Assembly (NCBI GenBank): GCA_038531745.1
Contig: JBCBBJ010000007.1
Span: 62,001-126,000 of the forward strand
DNA: 64,000 nt
Reading direction: 5' to 3'
Source: CALLPQ01 sp038531745
Lineage (GTDB): Bacteria; Pseudomonadota; Alphaproteobacteria; Caulobacterales; Parvularculaceae
Shown: positions 24,315 through 33,394 of the stretch, piece by piece
Layout: every line of letters begins with the position of its first letter
How positions within the stretch are numbered: position 1 is the stretch's first letter
The notes under the pieces: generated by a model
The model's database searches: none
What the model saw: only the letters and a program-made list of their open reading frames with translations
What the model was told of the DNA's origin: nothing
Program-made: the position numbers and the translations under genes

Positions 24315-25319
24315 CTATGCGGTGGCGCGCGGTGACCGCGCCCGGATATAGCGAACCGTGCCCGAATGGCTGCGCATCACAACGGTGTGCGTCGAAACAT
24401 AGTCAGGCTCCCACTTTACACCATCAAGCATGGTGCCGTTGGTCACGCCCGTGGCCGCGAAGAAAACATCGCCCGAAGCAAGATCCTGCAGATCATATTT
24501 GCGGGCAAGATCGGTGATGCCAATGCGTTCGGCGCGGGCGCGTTCATCATCATTTCGAAAATGCAAGCGGCCTTGCATCTGTCCGCCCACACACCGCAAT
24601 GCCGCCGCCGCAAGCACGCCCTCGGGGGCGCCGCCCTGACCCACATAAAGGTCAATGCCCGTATGCGCCTCGGTGGTATGGAAGATACCCGCCACATCGC
24701 CATCGGGGATAAAAAAGACCCGCGACTCCAGTTTCCGCGCGGCATCGACGATGGGTTGATGGCGATCGCGGTCAAGAACGCACAAGGTGATCTCGCTCGT
24801 CTCCACCCCTTTGGCTTTGGCCACCGCAACAATGTTGTCTTCAACGGGGGCATCAAGATCAATGACGCCGTTGGGATAGCCCGGCCCCACGGCGATCTTG
24901 TCCATGTAAACATCCGGCGCATGGAGGAGCGTGCCGCCTTGCGCCATAGCGACGACAGCCAACGCGTTAGACATGGCCTTCGCGGCTAGGGTTGTGCCCT
25001 CCAGAGGGTCAAGGGCGATATCAACTTTTGGACCGTTCCCGGTACCAACTTTTTCCCCGATGAACAGCATGGGGGCCTCGTCACGCTCCCCCTCACCGAT
25101 GACAACTTTGCCGTCAATCTCAAGATTGTTGAGCGCATCGCGCAAGGCCGTCACTGCCGCCTGATCCGCGCCTTCCTTATCGCCGCGCCCGATCATCGTG
25201 GAGGCGGCAATAGCAGCAGCCTCCGTACAACGACCAATTTCCATAGTCAGGACACGGTTGAGGAATTCTTTTGCTGAAGACGTTGCAGGTGCAGAGGGCA
25301 TGGGTTTTTTCACTTTCAA
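24315..25319 (-). CDS. glpX: Class II fructose-1,6-bisphosphatase GlpX
   Basis: Hydrolyses fructose 1,6-bisphosphate to fructose 6-phosphate in gluconeogenesis. The 334-aa sequence carries family motifs: LTMEIGRCTEAAAIAASTMIGRGDK, VIGEGERDEAPMLFIGE, the metal site DIALDPLEGTTLAAK, FIPDGDVAG and GGAPEGVLAAAALRC. It sits three bases downstream of hom, a gene order (hom-glpX-recJ) that is conserved in Alphaproteobacteria. Confidence 0.96.
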   Translation of the reverse strand: MKVKKPMPSAPATSSAKEFLNRVLTMEIGRCTEAAAIAASTMIGRGDKEGADQAAVTALRDALNNLEIDGKVVIGEGERDEAPMLFIGEKVGTGNGPKVDIALDPLEGTTLAAKAMSNALAVVAMAQGGTLLHAPDVYMDKIAVGPGYPNGVIDLDAPVEDNIVAVAKAKGVETSEITLCVLDRDRHQPIVDAARKLESRVFFIPDGDVAGIFHTTEAHTGIDLYVGQGGAPEGVLAAAALRCVGGQMQGRLHFRNDDERARAERIGITDLARKYDLQDLASGDVFFAATGVTNGTMLDGVKWEPDYVSTHTVVMRSHSGTVRYIRARSPRATA

Positions 25320-25322
25320 AGG

Positions 25323-26627
25323 TCAAATGTCGGCGATTCGCAGGGCCGTCATAGGGGTGCCGGCTGCCGCCATGGCAGCAAGGACATCGTCCAGGCTGTT
25401 TCGGGTGATCGGCCCCGTCATTACGGCAAGGCCATCCTTGCTTTTTGAAACAACGGAAATCCCAGAGTTGGCGAGGGTCGGGTGTAAGTGGTGGGCCTCG
25501 AACACCTCATCATGACCAGGCGCCGGCGAGAGCATCGCCTTGATCGCGGTTGATCCGGGCGATGGCAACGGCTCAACGATTTCAAGCGTCGTCGCGGGCA
25601 CGGTAAAAGTGAACGGCGACTGAGCATGTGTCAGCGCGGCGAGGTCGGCCGCAACGGCACTGGCCGTGGGATCCCCGCCAGCACCAGGCCCGCTTAGACT
25701 AAGGGTGCCAAGTGGATCAGCCGCCACAATAACCATATTTTCAGGACCCACGGTGTGAGCAAACCCGTGATCTACAGGCACCAGAAACGGCGCCACTTCC
25801 AACGCCGCTGGCGCATCAAGGCCGGGCGCTTTATGCGCCATCCCCAACAGGCGGATCCGGTAGCCCAGTTCGGTTGCATACTGACTGTGGGATGCTGAGA
25901 CCCCAGCGATCCCTTCCACACGCGGATCGCTAACCCCGTCAGCAAAAAAAGACGCGGGCCAGCACTGGAAACCAAGGGCCGCCAGCAGCTTAAGCTTTTG
26001 CGCTGCGTCACCGCCGCCCACATCGAGCGCAGGATCAGCCTCCGCAAAACCTTTTGCCTGGGCCTCGGCAAGGGCTTGCGCAAAATCGAGACCCTTGGTC
26101 TCCATCTCGCTAAGGATATAGTTGCACGTACCATTCAGAATGCCTGTGACTGAAGTTACCGCACAAGGGCCGGTCGCCGTTTTCAGGGTACGGATAATAG
26201 GGATTGCCCCAGCCACCGCCGCCTCAAAGGACAGGGATACGCCCTTTTCTTCGGCCCTCTTGGCAAGCGTGAGCCCATGTTTGGCCAGCATCGCCTTATT
26301 GGCGGTGACCACATGTTTGCCACGGTTGAGGGCAGCGGTCACAGCGTCTAGCGCCGGACCATCGGCACCGCCCATCAGTTCAACAAAAATGTCCGTAGAC
26401 GGCGCAGTTGCCAACGCAACCGGATCATCGAACCAGGCAAACGCGCTTTCGTCAAAGCCACGGTCTTTGCCTTTGCTGCGCGCGCTGATGCCCGTGACCG
26501 ACAGGTGGTCAACCACCGAAGGGCCCAATGCCGAAGAAATCTGTGCCGACGGCGAACTGAGAAGCCGCACCAAACTCGCCCCCACGGCCCCTAACCCGGC
26601 AATGCCTACGCCCTTTTTTTCCGCCAT
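25323..26627 (-). CDS. hom: Homoserine dehydrogenase
   Basis: Reduces aspartate semialdehyde to homoserine on the route to threonine and methionine. The 434-aa protein has the N-terminal Rossmann motif GIAGLGAVGASLVRLL, the family signature region (AAVAGAIPIIRTLK ... GILNGTCNYILSEME) and the catalytic-domain block ADPALDVGGGDAAQKLKLLAALGF. The last 75 residues occupy the place of the ACT regulatory domain but match it weakly, so feedback control by threonine may be altered. No SAM or threonine riboswitch was recognised upstream. Confidence 0.94.
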   Translation of the reverse strand: MAEKKGVGIAGLGAVGASLVRLLSSPSAQISSALGPSVVDHLSVTGISARSKGKDRGFDESAFAWFDDPVALATAPSTDIFVELMGGADGPALDAVTAALNRGKHVVTANKAMLAKHGLTLAKRAEEKGVSLSFEAAVAGAIPIIRTLKTATGPCAVTSVTGILNGTCNYILSEMETKGLDFAQALAEAQAKGFAEADPALDVGGGDAAQKLKLLAALGFQCWPASFFADGVSDPRVEGIAGVSASHSQYATELGYRIRLLGMAHKAPGLDAPAALEVAPFLVPVDHGFAHTVGPENMVIVAADPLGTLSLSGPGAGGDPTASAVAADLAALTHAQSPFTFTVPATTLEIVEPLPSPGSTAIKAMLSPAPGHDEVFEAHHLHPTLANSGISVVSKSKDGLAVMTGPITRNSLDDVLAAMAAAGTPMTALRIADI

Positions 26628-26759
26628 TACTACGCGCCGTTTCTATTCTGCTGGCCTGTCCCATGGGCGTTCCCCGCCTCGGCGCAATCCCTCGCACCAA
26701 AGCCGTGAAACAGCAAGATCACTAAAGGCGCAAAAGGGTTCGACGGGCACGTAAACCGA

Positions 26760-27308
26760 TCAGGATTTGTCAACGTGCTGGCCGAGCAACGTTTCCAGCC
26801 GGGTTACCGTCGCGTTGAGATGGGACCGCACCTTTTCAAGCCGCGCTGCGAGATTGTCTAATCCGTCACCCATTGCCGCAAGGGTTGCCTCGGCGCGCGG
26901 GCCCGATTGGGGCGATCCATCTGCCTGCCCGCTGCTTGATGGGGGAGCCGACTTACCGGTATCTGACCCGTCTCCAGATGCCTCAGTGGAAACATCGGTT
27001 AAGTCTCCGCGCACATCAACGGCGTCACCGGTTGCCACCCGCTGGCCAAGGTCGATAACATATTTGACGCCGTTTTCCCGGAAAATTTTCTGCACGCCCT
27101 TGGTTGTGTAGCGCTCGTCATAGAGCAACACCCGCACGCCGCGTAACAGATCAAGATCCACTGGCCGGTAATAGCGCCGTCCGCCGGCCCGCCGCATGGG
27201 CCGGATGTGGCCAAACACATCTTCCCAATGGCGCAACACATGCTGGGGCACGCCAACTTCGTCGGCGGCTTCGCTGATGGTTCGAAAGGCTTCGGCTGAC
27301 TTCGCCAA
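26760..27308 (-). CDS. MerR-family transcription regulator
   Basis: Regulator of 182 aa. The N-terminal helix-turn-helix is clear (FRTISEAADEVGVPQHVLRHWEDVFGHIRPMRRAGGRRYYRPVDLDLL), followed by a short effector-less linker and a disordered C-terminus with a last helix (LAARLEKVRSHLNATVTRLETLLG). It belongs to the merR gene conserved next to ihfA in the alphaproteobacterial plsX-fabH-ihfA-merR block; its regulon is not known. The start is a TTG at 27308 with GAGG before it. There is a 200-base gap to ihfA in which I see no other gene. Confidence 0.9.
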   Translation of the reverse strand: MAKSAEAFRTISEAADEVGVPQHVLRHWEDVFGHIRPMRRAGGRRYYRPVDLDLLRGVRVLLYDERYTTKGVQKIFRENGVKYVIDLGQRVATGDAVDVRGDLTDVSTEASGDGSDTGKSAPPSSSGQADGSPQSGPRAEATLAAMGDGLDNLAARLEKVRSHLNATVTRLETLLGQHVDKS

Positions 27309-27510
27309 GGGTCTGGCCTCTCCTCAAGCAGGGGCGGTCATTTGATATCCCAAAAGGTAGCAGACCACGGGCTTGAAACAATGGCCGTTAGAAAATGGCA
27401 GGCGATTTCTGTATGCCCCTGCAACCGAGCGCTTGTTCAAAACAGGCGGTCACCACCCATTCACGCATGCGCAAACAAACAACGCTTTGTGTGTGATTAC
27501 GTGTTCTGGG

Positions 27511-27927
27511 CTAATCGGGGTCTGTGCCCGTGGCCGCGAAAGCGGTAGCAACCATCGAGCTAGACCCTTCATCGTGCTCGCCTTTGGTGCCCGCTGGCGT
27601 CAATGCAATACCTGAGGCTGATTGGCGCGTGCGGTGCCCGTCATTGATCAGATCTTTTAAGACATGCGAGGGGCGAAAGGTTATCACGCGGCGCGGAGTG
27701 ATGGGCACTTCTTCACCGGTTTTTGGATTACGTCCCATGCGCATTTGTTTGCGCCTGACCGAAAACGTGCCGAACGACGAAACCTTCACCTGCTCATCGC
27801 GCTCCAGCGATAAGGTCATTTCTTCCAGAATGCGTTCCACGAAACCGGAAGACTCGTTCCTTGACACACCGACGGCGCGATATACGGCTTCGGTAAGGTC
27901 GGCGCGCGTGACAGTCTTGCCTGACAT
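27511..27927 (-). CDS. ihfA: Integration host factor alpha subunit, C-terminally extended
   Basis: IHF-alpha bends DNA as a heterodimer with IHF-beta and acts in recombination, replication and transcription. The 138-aa product starts MSGKTVTRADLTEAVYRAVGVSRNES and contains the HU/IHF core VKVSSFGTFSVRRKQMRMGRNPKTGEEVPITPRRVITFRPS. About 35 residues follow the usual end (GHRTRQSASGIALTP ...), giving a low-complexity tail. ATG 27927 is chosen because the family starts there; 20 upstream codons are open but unlike IHF. Confidence 0.94.
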   Translation of the reverse strand: MSGKTVTRADLTEAVYRAVGVSRNESSGFVERILEEMTLSLERDEQVKVSSFGTFSVRRKQMRMGRNPKTGEEVPITPRRVITFRPSHVLKDLINDGHRTRQSASGIALTPAGTKGEHDEGSSSMVATAFAATGTDPD

Positions 27928-27999
27928 ACGGGCTAGTCCCTGCGATACGGATGCTAAAGCGTACGCTTCGAGCCCTTTCGGGGTCAATAACCCATTGTA

Positions 28000-28021
28000 A
28001 AAACATGATACTTTTTCATGT
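28000..28021 (-). terminator. Weak hairpin with T run between the oxygenase gene and ihfA
   Basis: On the minus strand ACATGA and TCATGT (6-bp arms, 7-nt loop) are followed by TTTTT. The stem is AT-rich, so termination would be partial at best; it could separate ihfA from the upstream genes. Confidence 0.25.
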
Positions 28022-28064
28022 CAGGGAATTTCGGGACTTTTTAACAAAGCACCTATGGCGCTGT

Positions 28065-29600
28065 TCACAGGTGCGGGCGATCAACCCAGAGGCCGTGAAA
28101 ACTCATCGGCAAGGCCCGATCAAAAGCGCATTGCGCGACGGATGTGAGATCCTTAGCATCGAGAATATGAAGATAGCTGCGATCAGTATGGACATCATAA
28201 TTGACCGTGAGGAGATAGCCTGAATCCTCATCTTGGTCTCTTTTCGTATCATCGGCAACGGCATCGCGGCGTACGAAAATTGGCTCACTGACGAAATGGC
28301 CGTCGTCAGCCACATGGCTTATGCACTGCCCGTCATCTGATCGCTTGAGGACCGTGTCAAAGAAATCCTCATAGGCGGTGTCTTGATGCTGAAAACCATT
28401 CAAATAGACATGGTTGTGCGCTCGGCCCGCCCAAGCGGGATTGATTTGTGGAAACTCCGCACACCGATCTAGAACGGTTTCCACCTCAATTGCCCGGGTC
28501 ACCGGATCAATTATAATTTCGGTCAGTACACCAACGGAACCGCGCGGAAGATCGCGCGCGCCGCGTTTCACCGCATTCACCCAATGCATGTTGGAGCTAT
28601 CGGGCGCGGCAATCCCCTGGATAATGATCTTACCATCGCGATCGAAAGCATTGGCCGTATGGGAATAAAAAATTGGTGGCCCTTTGAGCCGCTGCACGGC
28701 GCGCGTATTGTCCACCGGGATCACGATAAATTCGGTGCCGCGATCTGGGTACCAGGATAACACCTCGCTCAAGGGTTTGGCGCCGAAAATCACCGCAGCC
28801 GCATCGGCAAACATGGGGCTACAGATGGAAATGATGTGAGTGTCGGTGACAGCAAAATCATGGGTGAACAACGCGCCCTCATAGGCAATGCTGGCAAAGC
28901 GGCTGGCGCTACCGTCGGGGTTGAGGCGCGTGTAATCCATCATCGGGCGCGGGGCGGTGCGAAACCCCTGGTTAAACCAGGATCGACTGCGCGCATGGTA
29001 TTTGGGGTGGGCGCAAAAGGCCCGGCGCACCGCCCCGAGGGTTGTTTTACCCAGCATGCTCAAATCATTGGCATCAAGCTCAGTGGGCAAGCCCCCTTCA
29101 AACAGGCCGAACAAGCGCTTGTCCCAATATAAAAGCGCCGTGTTTGCTGGGTTGATGTAGCTGTCGGCGGTCCAGATGCTTTGCAACCGTTTCCACAGGC
29201 TCGCCGGCGCGATCCCAAACCGGCCGCGATCATCCTGCTTTGGCGCCGGATTATGGGGGTACGGATCATCGATAAACGCCGCCCGCGCGGCTGCCTGCCC
29301 GTCTTTGATATCGATCGAAAGGACCAGCCCCTCACCATCGAACCAGTGGGCAAAGGTCTGACCATCTTTTTCAAAGCGCCCGGGGCCAACACGGTAGAGC
29401 CGACCATCAAGGTCGGCCGGTATCTGACCGCTAATTGGGGCCAGGGTTTGCGCACCAGTCCACAATTCCGGCGTGCGAAGGCATTCCATCCCTCGGGCCA
29501 TCCCTCGGGTCATGCCCCCGGCTATTCCATGGGCCATACCCCCGTTCAGCCCGCTGACAGGGTCTCGATCGCGCGCGGGGGCAACGGCGGGTTCAGACAC
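28065..29600 (-). CDS. Carotenoid cleavage oxygenase
   Basis: Iron-dependent oxygenase of 511 aa of the RPE65/lignostilbene dioxygenase family, which splits double bonds of carotenoids or stilbenes. The four iron-binding histidines are recognisable: CAHPKYHA (H198), GALFTHDFAVTD (H247), FYSHTANAFD (H314) and SFHGLW (H502). RVGPGRFEKDG, HWFDGEGLV and EFPQINP are further family blocks. The N-terminus carries Gly-Met repeats (GGMAHGIAGGMTRGMARGM) coded by a 12-base tandem repeat. Its GTG start overlaps the fabH stop by eight bases, which places it inside the conserved fabH-ihfA block. The substrate is unknown; no carotenoid synthesis gene is in the window. Confidence 0.9.
   Translation of the reverse strand: MSEPAVAPARDRDPVSGLNGGMAHGIAGGMTRGMARGMECLRTPELWTGAQTLAPISGQIPADLDGRLYRVGPGRFEKDGQTFAHWFDGEGLVLSIDIKDGQAAARAAFIDDPYPHNPAPKQDDRGRFGIAPASLWKRLQSIWTADSYINPANTALLYWDKRLFGLFEGGLPTELDANDLSMLGKTTLGAVRRAFCAHPKYHARSRSWFNQGFRTAPRPMMDYTRLNPDGSASRFASIAYEGALFTHDFAVTDTHIISICSPMFADAAAVIFGAKPLSEVLSWYPDRGTEFIVIPVDNTRAVQRLKGPPIFYSHTANAFDRDGKIIIQGIAAPDSSNMHWVNAVKRGARDLPRGSVGVLTEIIIDPVTRAIEVETVLDRCAEFPQINPAWAGRAHNHVYLNGFQHQDTAYEDFFDTVLKRSDDGQCISHVADDGHFVSEPIFVRRDAVADDTKRDQDEDSGYLLTVNYDVHTDRSYLHILDAKDLTSVAQCAFDRALPMSFHGLWVDRPHL
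29487..29546 (-). repeat. 12-base tandem repeat in coding sequence, five units
   Basis: Five imperfect 12-mers (29487, 29499, 29511, 29523, 29535) based on CATCCCTCGGGC encode the Gly-Met repeats at the N-terminus of the carotenoid oxygenase. Units one and two differ by one base. Being a multiple of three, unit gain or loss would keep the frame. Confidence 0.65.
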
Positions 29601-30582
29601 GAAACAGCAACGCCCCCCAGGTGAGCCCGCCGCCCAGCGCCTCGATCAGCACAAGGTCCCCTCGCTTGATCCGCCCGTCGGCAACACCCGCGTGGTAGGC
29701 AAGCGGTATTGACGCGGCCGACGTGTTCCCTTGCGTCGCAATCGTAGAAACCACTTGATCGGGACGCAGATCAAGTTTTTTTACGACACCTTGAATAATC
29801 CGCTCATTGGCCTGATGGGGCACGAACCAATCGATGTCGGTGATGGCAATATCTGCCGCACGGGCAACCTCAACCATCGCACTAGAGATACGGGTGACCG
29901 CCTCCCGGAATACTTTGTTGCCTTGCATCCGCACCTGCCCCACGGTCTGCGTGCGCGAGACACCGCCATCAACATACAAGAGATCAACATTATTGCCATC
30001 CGTACGCAGATGGCTTGCCATGATCCCGCGATTACCAACCTCGCCGTTGTCTTTGGGCGTGTCTTTGTCTTGGGAAGAAACAACAAACGCCCCGGCGCCA
30101 TCACCAAAAAGGACACATGTTGACCGGTCGGTCCAATCGAGAATACGGGTGAACGTCTCCGCCCCGATCACGAGCGCACGCTGATGCCCACCGCTGGCCA
30201 GAAACTTATCTGCTGTGGCCAGCGCAAAAAGAAAGCCCGAACACACCGCCTGTATATCGAAGGCTGTGCACGCGCCAATGCCAAGTTTTGCCTGCACGAT
30301 GGCAGCGGTTGCCGGGAATGTCAGGTCGGGCGTGGTTGTGGCCACAATAATCAGATCAATATCGGCTGGACCACAACCGGCCGCTATCATCGCATTTTTC
30401 GAGGCTTCAACCGCAAGGTCTGATGTATACTGACCATCTGCCACAACATGACGTTCGCGGATACCGGTACGCTCCCGGATCCAATCGTCGGATGTATCCA
30501 CCATCGTGGCAAGTTCTGCATTGGTCAGGACACGGTCGGGTAAATAAACCCCCGATCCGTCAATCACGCTGACGCGGCTCAT
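29593..30582 (-). CDS. fabH: 3-oxoacyl-ACP synthase III
   Basis: Condenses acetyl-CoA with malonyl-ACP to start fatty acid synthesis. The 329-aa sequence shows the catalytic triad: Cys in DIQAVCSGFLFAL, His in WFVPHQANERI and Asn in GNTSAASIPLA, and the typical N-terminus SGVYLPDRVLTNAELA...DWIRERTGIRERH. It overlaps plsX by four bases (translational coupling), as in the conserved phospholipid/fatty acid block. Confidence 0.97.
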   Translation of the reverse strand: MSRVSVIDGSGVYLPDRVLTNAELATMVDTSDDWIRERTGIRERHVVADGQYTSDLAVEASKNAMIAAGCGPADIDLIIVATTTPDLTFPATAAIVQAKLGIGACTAFDIQAVCSGFLFALATADKFLASGGHQRALVIGAETFTRILDWTDRSTCVLFGDGAGAFVVSSQDKDTPKDNGEVGNRGIMASHLRTDGNNVDLLYVDGGVSRTQTVGQVRMQGNKVFREAVTRISSAMVEVARAADIAITDIDWFVPHQANERIIQGVVKKLDLRPDQVVSTIATQGNTSAASIPLAYHAGVADGRIKRGDLVLIEALGGGLTWGALLFRV

Positions 30583-31772
30583 GCGGTTGCCTTTGTTTTG
30601 GGCCGCGCGTCCGATTGATGATCCGGCCCGGTGCTGGCGTTGCTCGCCTGGGGAGGCGCCGCACCACCCGACAAGGCTGGCCCATCCTGACCCTGATCCC
30701 CAAGCTCAGATGCCGTCGCAATCGCGGCTGTAACGCCGGCAACCCGTTCGGCCACATCGTCGATAAAAGCCCGGCGCGCCAGATTGCCCGCAATCCGCAA
30801 GGCGCTCGCCACCCCGGCGGCGTCAGCACCGCCATGGCTTTTAACCACAACGCCATTGATCCCGAGAAAAACACCACCATTGACCGAGGACGGATCAATT
30901 CGGGTTTTCAACGCCTGGAGCTGGGGGCGCATGAACAAACCGCCAAGTTTTGAAAGCCAGCTATCAGTCACCGCCTCTTTCATCCAGCCGCCCACAAGCC
31001 GCGCAGCACCCTCAGCGGATTTTAAGGCAATGTTGCCGGAAAAACCGTCCGTAACCACCACATCGACTGTCCCTTTGGAGATATCATTACCCTCCACAAA
31101 GCCGGAAAACCGCATATCGGGCACGTGCGCGCGCAATAACTTGGCCGCTTCGCGGATGACTTCATGACCCTTCAGTTCCTCAGCACCCACATTGAGAAGA
31201 CCGACGCTGGGGTGGGCCTCACCACTCAGGGCACGGAAGAACGCGTCACCCATCACGGCAAATTGTAAGAGTTGGAGCGCCTCAGCCTCCACATTGGCCC
31301 CCACATCAAGCACCACACTGCGGCCCCTAGGGGTTGGCCACAGGGCTGTGATGGCGGGGCGATCAACACCCTTAATCATGCGCAACCGATGGCGCGACAG
31401 GGCCATGAGCGCGCCGGTATTGCCGCCTGATACAACCGCATCGGCCTTGCCGTCACACAAAGCCGACAAAGCGTGCCACATGGAGGTTTCGCGGCCCCGG
31501 CGCAAAATATGCGCCGGCTTATCATCCATTTTCACCACATCGGGCGCATCAATGATGCGCGCAGCGGCAAGCGCCGGGCGGGCCGCAATAAGGGGCGTCA
31601 AAAGATCGTGCGGGCCCACCAGGGTGAGATCAACATCAAGGCCATCGGAGAGTGCCGCCGCTGCGCCATCAAGCACGGCCTCGGGCCCGGCGTCCCCGCC
31701 CATGGCATCAACCGCGAGACAAACCCGCCGATGCCCGTGCGCTGATGCGCGCTCCTGCTGGATCAAAGACAA
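30579..31772 (-). CDS. plsX: Phosphate acyltransferase PlsX
   Basis: Converts acyl-ACP to acyl-phosphate, the first step of phospholipid synthesis by PlsX/PlsY. Motifs: LAVDAMGGDAGPEAVLDGA, SMWHALSALCDGKADAVVSGGNTGALMALS, DVGANVEAEALQL, GLLNVGAEELKGHEVI, DVVVTDGFSGNIALKSAEG and FLGINGVVVKSHGGADA. I place the start at TTG 31772 because AAGAGG lies 7 bases before it; ATG-less upstream codons to 31859 are open but unlike the family. About 50 C-terminal residues are a low-complexity extension. Confidence 0.93.
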   Translation of the reverse strand: MSLIQQERASAHGHRRVCLAVDAMGGDAGPEAVLDGAAAALSDGLDVDLTLVGPHDLLTPLIAARPALAAARIIDAPDVVKMDDKPAHILRRGRETSMWHALSALCDGKADAVVSGGNTGALMALSRHRLRMIKGVDRPAITALWPTPRGRSVVLDVGANVEAEALQLLQFAVMGDAFFRALSGEAHPSVGLLNVGAEELKGHEVIREAAKLLRAHVPDMRFSGFVEGNDISKGTVDVVVTDGFSGNIALKSAEGAARLVGGWMKEAVTDSWLSKLGGLFMRPQLQALKTRIDPSSVNGGVFLGINGVVVKSHGGADAAGVASALRIAGNLARRAFIDDVAERVAGVTAAIATASELGDQGQDGPALSGGAAPPQASNASTGPDHQSDARPKTKATA

Positions 31773-31946
31773 GGGGTTTCCTCTTGTGCCGGGTGTGCGA
31801 CCGTCGCAGGCGACACACGAACCATACTCTTTGCGCGTTTTAGAGGTGAACGCCCACAAAAACCAGTGCCCAGCCGAGGGCTGGCGATACCGGTTTTCCC
31901 CCTTTGCGCTTTCACCCGCGCCTCAACCCGGACGGTTGCTGGAGGT

Positions 31947-32492
31947 CTAACCATCGTCATTGACCGGCTTTAGCGATTTGAGCGCGGCAAAGGCCGAGGG
32001 CTCTTCGGCGGCGCCATACTGGTCCACCAGAGACGTTGCGCCGGGTTTGCGCGGAAACGGGTCCATGGCGAGCGAGACTTGCTGGACAAGAAACTCACCG
32101 AGATCGAGATGATCGCCGTGCAAGGGTTCAGCGTCCTGCCCCGTAGCTAGCTGATCCATAATCGCTTCGGCATCCCCTTCTTCAACGCGGCGATCAAAAT
32201 CTACTGTGATCGTCTCGTTGATGACCTCGCCCATGGGCTCCAGGCTGGCCACACACTCGCGGGTGAGGTTTGCGGTAAACTGGCCCTCAACTCGCACCCC
32301 ATGGGCCGTGGGCGTGATTGTCAAAGCCGCATCAAGGGTTGCAATTGCCGGAATGGCAAAGCGCTGTGCAATCCTCGCCAGCGTCTCGTCATCGGGGCTA
32401 AGCGTCAAGGTTTGCCCGTCGCTCGGCACTTTACTCAGGGTCACTGGCCGGGAGAATTCCGGCGTTGGCTGTTGGCTTTGATCATCGGCCAT
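31947..32492 (-). CDS. DUF177 (YceD-like) protein
   Basis: Protein of 181 aa of the YceD/DUF177 family, linked in other bacteria and plants to 23S rRNA accumulation. Conserved: VRVEGQFTANLTRECVASLEPMGEVINETITVDF and the acidic block GDHLDLGEFLVQQVSLAMDPFPRKPGA. Lies between the bc1 chaperone gene and plsX, its usual alphaproteobacterial place; no rpmF gene follows. Confidence 0.9.
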   Translation of the reverse strand: MADDQSQQPTPEFSRPVTLSKVPSDGQTLTLSPDDETLARIAQRFAIPAIATLDAALTITPTAHGVRVEGQFTANLTRECVASLEPMGEVINETITVDFDRRVEEGDAEAIMDQLATGQDAEPLHGDHLDLGEFLVQQVSLAMDPFPRKPGATSLVDQYGAAEEPSAFAALKSLKPVNDDG

Positions 32493-32522
32493 GGGCTCAG
32501 TTTCCAGGTGTTTTGGGGATCT

Positions 32523-33251
32523 CTATGCGGGCTCACGCACACCGGCTGGCACAGGAAAGGTAATGATACCCGACAACAGCCGGCTAAGCGGCTGGCGCGA
32601 TAGGCTGTCATTACAGGCAATCAGATGGTCGGCCAGTGCGTCAGCCTTGGCCATGAGGTCGGGCGCGATGGCTGCTGGTGTTTCAACTGCGTCACCAAGG
32701 CCATAAACATTACGCAAAAGCGCCAGCGCCAAACTCTGGCGTGCGCTTTGGGGTGGACTTTGCACCGGGACACCGTCGGCGTTAGCCGCACTGTCCCCGG
32801 TGCCTTCCGTCAATCCTGCGGCGCCCGGAACCTCATCGGGGGCATCAGCCCGCAAATCGCCGCCGCGCAAGCCCGAAGCCCCGAACGCCGTTTCATAGGC
32901 GCCCACGCGGCCATAAAAAGCCTCTGCCATGGGGCGGATTTTCTTGGCCACTGACAAGTCGCCAACGCCCATTTCGCGTAAGGTATCGTCGAGATTGCGG
33001 AACATCACTTCAAACAGCTTTTGCGACAGATCGCGGCTTTGGGCTGCCTTATCTCCTTGCCCACCAAGCGTTTTGAGGGCCCGCATGAGCGTGTAAACAT
33101 GCACGGTGAGGAGATCGAAACGCGCGTCAAACGTGTCCGGCACCGCATAGGCCGTGTAAAATACCGGCAACCGCGATTGTTCCATGGCGTTAATATAGAG
33201 GCTGCGCGCGGCATCGCGTTGACGGTCTTTTTTAAATAGGGAGAAAATCAT
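32523..33251 (-). CDS. Ubiquinol-cytochrome c chaperone (CBP3/UQCC1-like)
   Basis: Assembly factor of the cytochrome bc1 complex, homologous to mitochondrial Cbp3. The 242-aa protein has the family core: AMEQSRLPVFYTAYAVPDTFDARFDLLTVHVYTLMRALK and LSQKLFEVMFRNLDDTLREMGVGDLSVAKKIRPMAEAFYGRVGAYETAFG. A flexible Gly/Ala/Asp-rich insertion splits the C-terminal helices. Precedes the DUF177 gene by 30 bases and is divergent from bamE. Confidence 0.92.
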   Translation of the reverse strand: MIFSLFKKDRQRDAARSLYINAMEQSRLPVFYTAYAVPDTFDARFDLLTVHVYTLMRALKTLGGQGDKAAQSRDLSQKLFEVMFRNLDDTLREMGVGDLSVAKKIRPMAEAFYGRVGAYETAFGASGLRGGDLRADAPDEVPGAAGLTEGTGDSAANADGVPVQSPPQSARQSLALALLRNVYGLGDAVETPAAIAPDLMAKADALADHLIACNDSLSRQPLSRLLSGIITFPVPAGVREPA

Positions 33252-33394
33252 TATCCTGCCTCGGGCGCCGGGAACCGGTTGCTGCTAGGTTGCGGAGATA
33301 AGAATGGTTAAGCCTTTGATCAACACGCGGCAAGATGGTAACGCTGACGCGAGCCCTCCTCTTAAATTGGGCGCTTGTGTGTTAAGGACTGACG

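Noticed and set aside
26628..26759. SAM or threonine riboswitch upstream of hom, or a tRNA-Pro after merR
   Set aside because: No conserved pseudoknot, T-arm or anticodon stem was found in the 132 bases.
31192..31950. Plus-strand open frame of 252 codons across plsX
   Set aside because: Shadow of the GC-rich minus-strand plsX; no ribosome-binding site and no recognisable domain.
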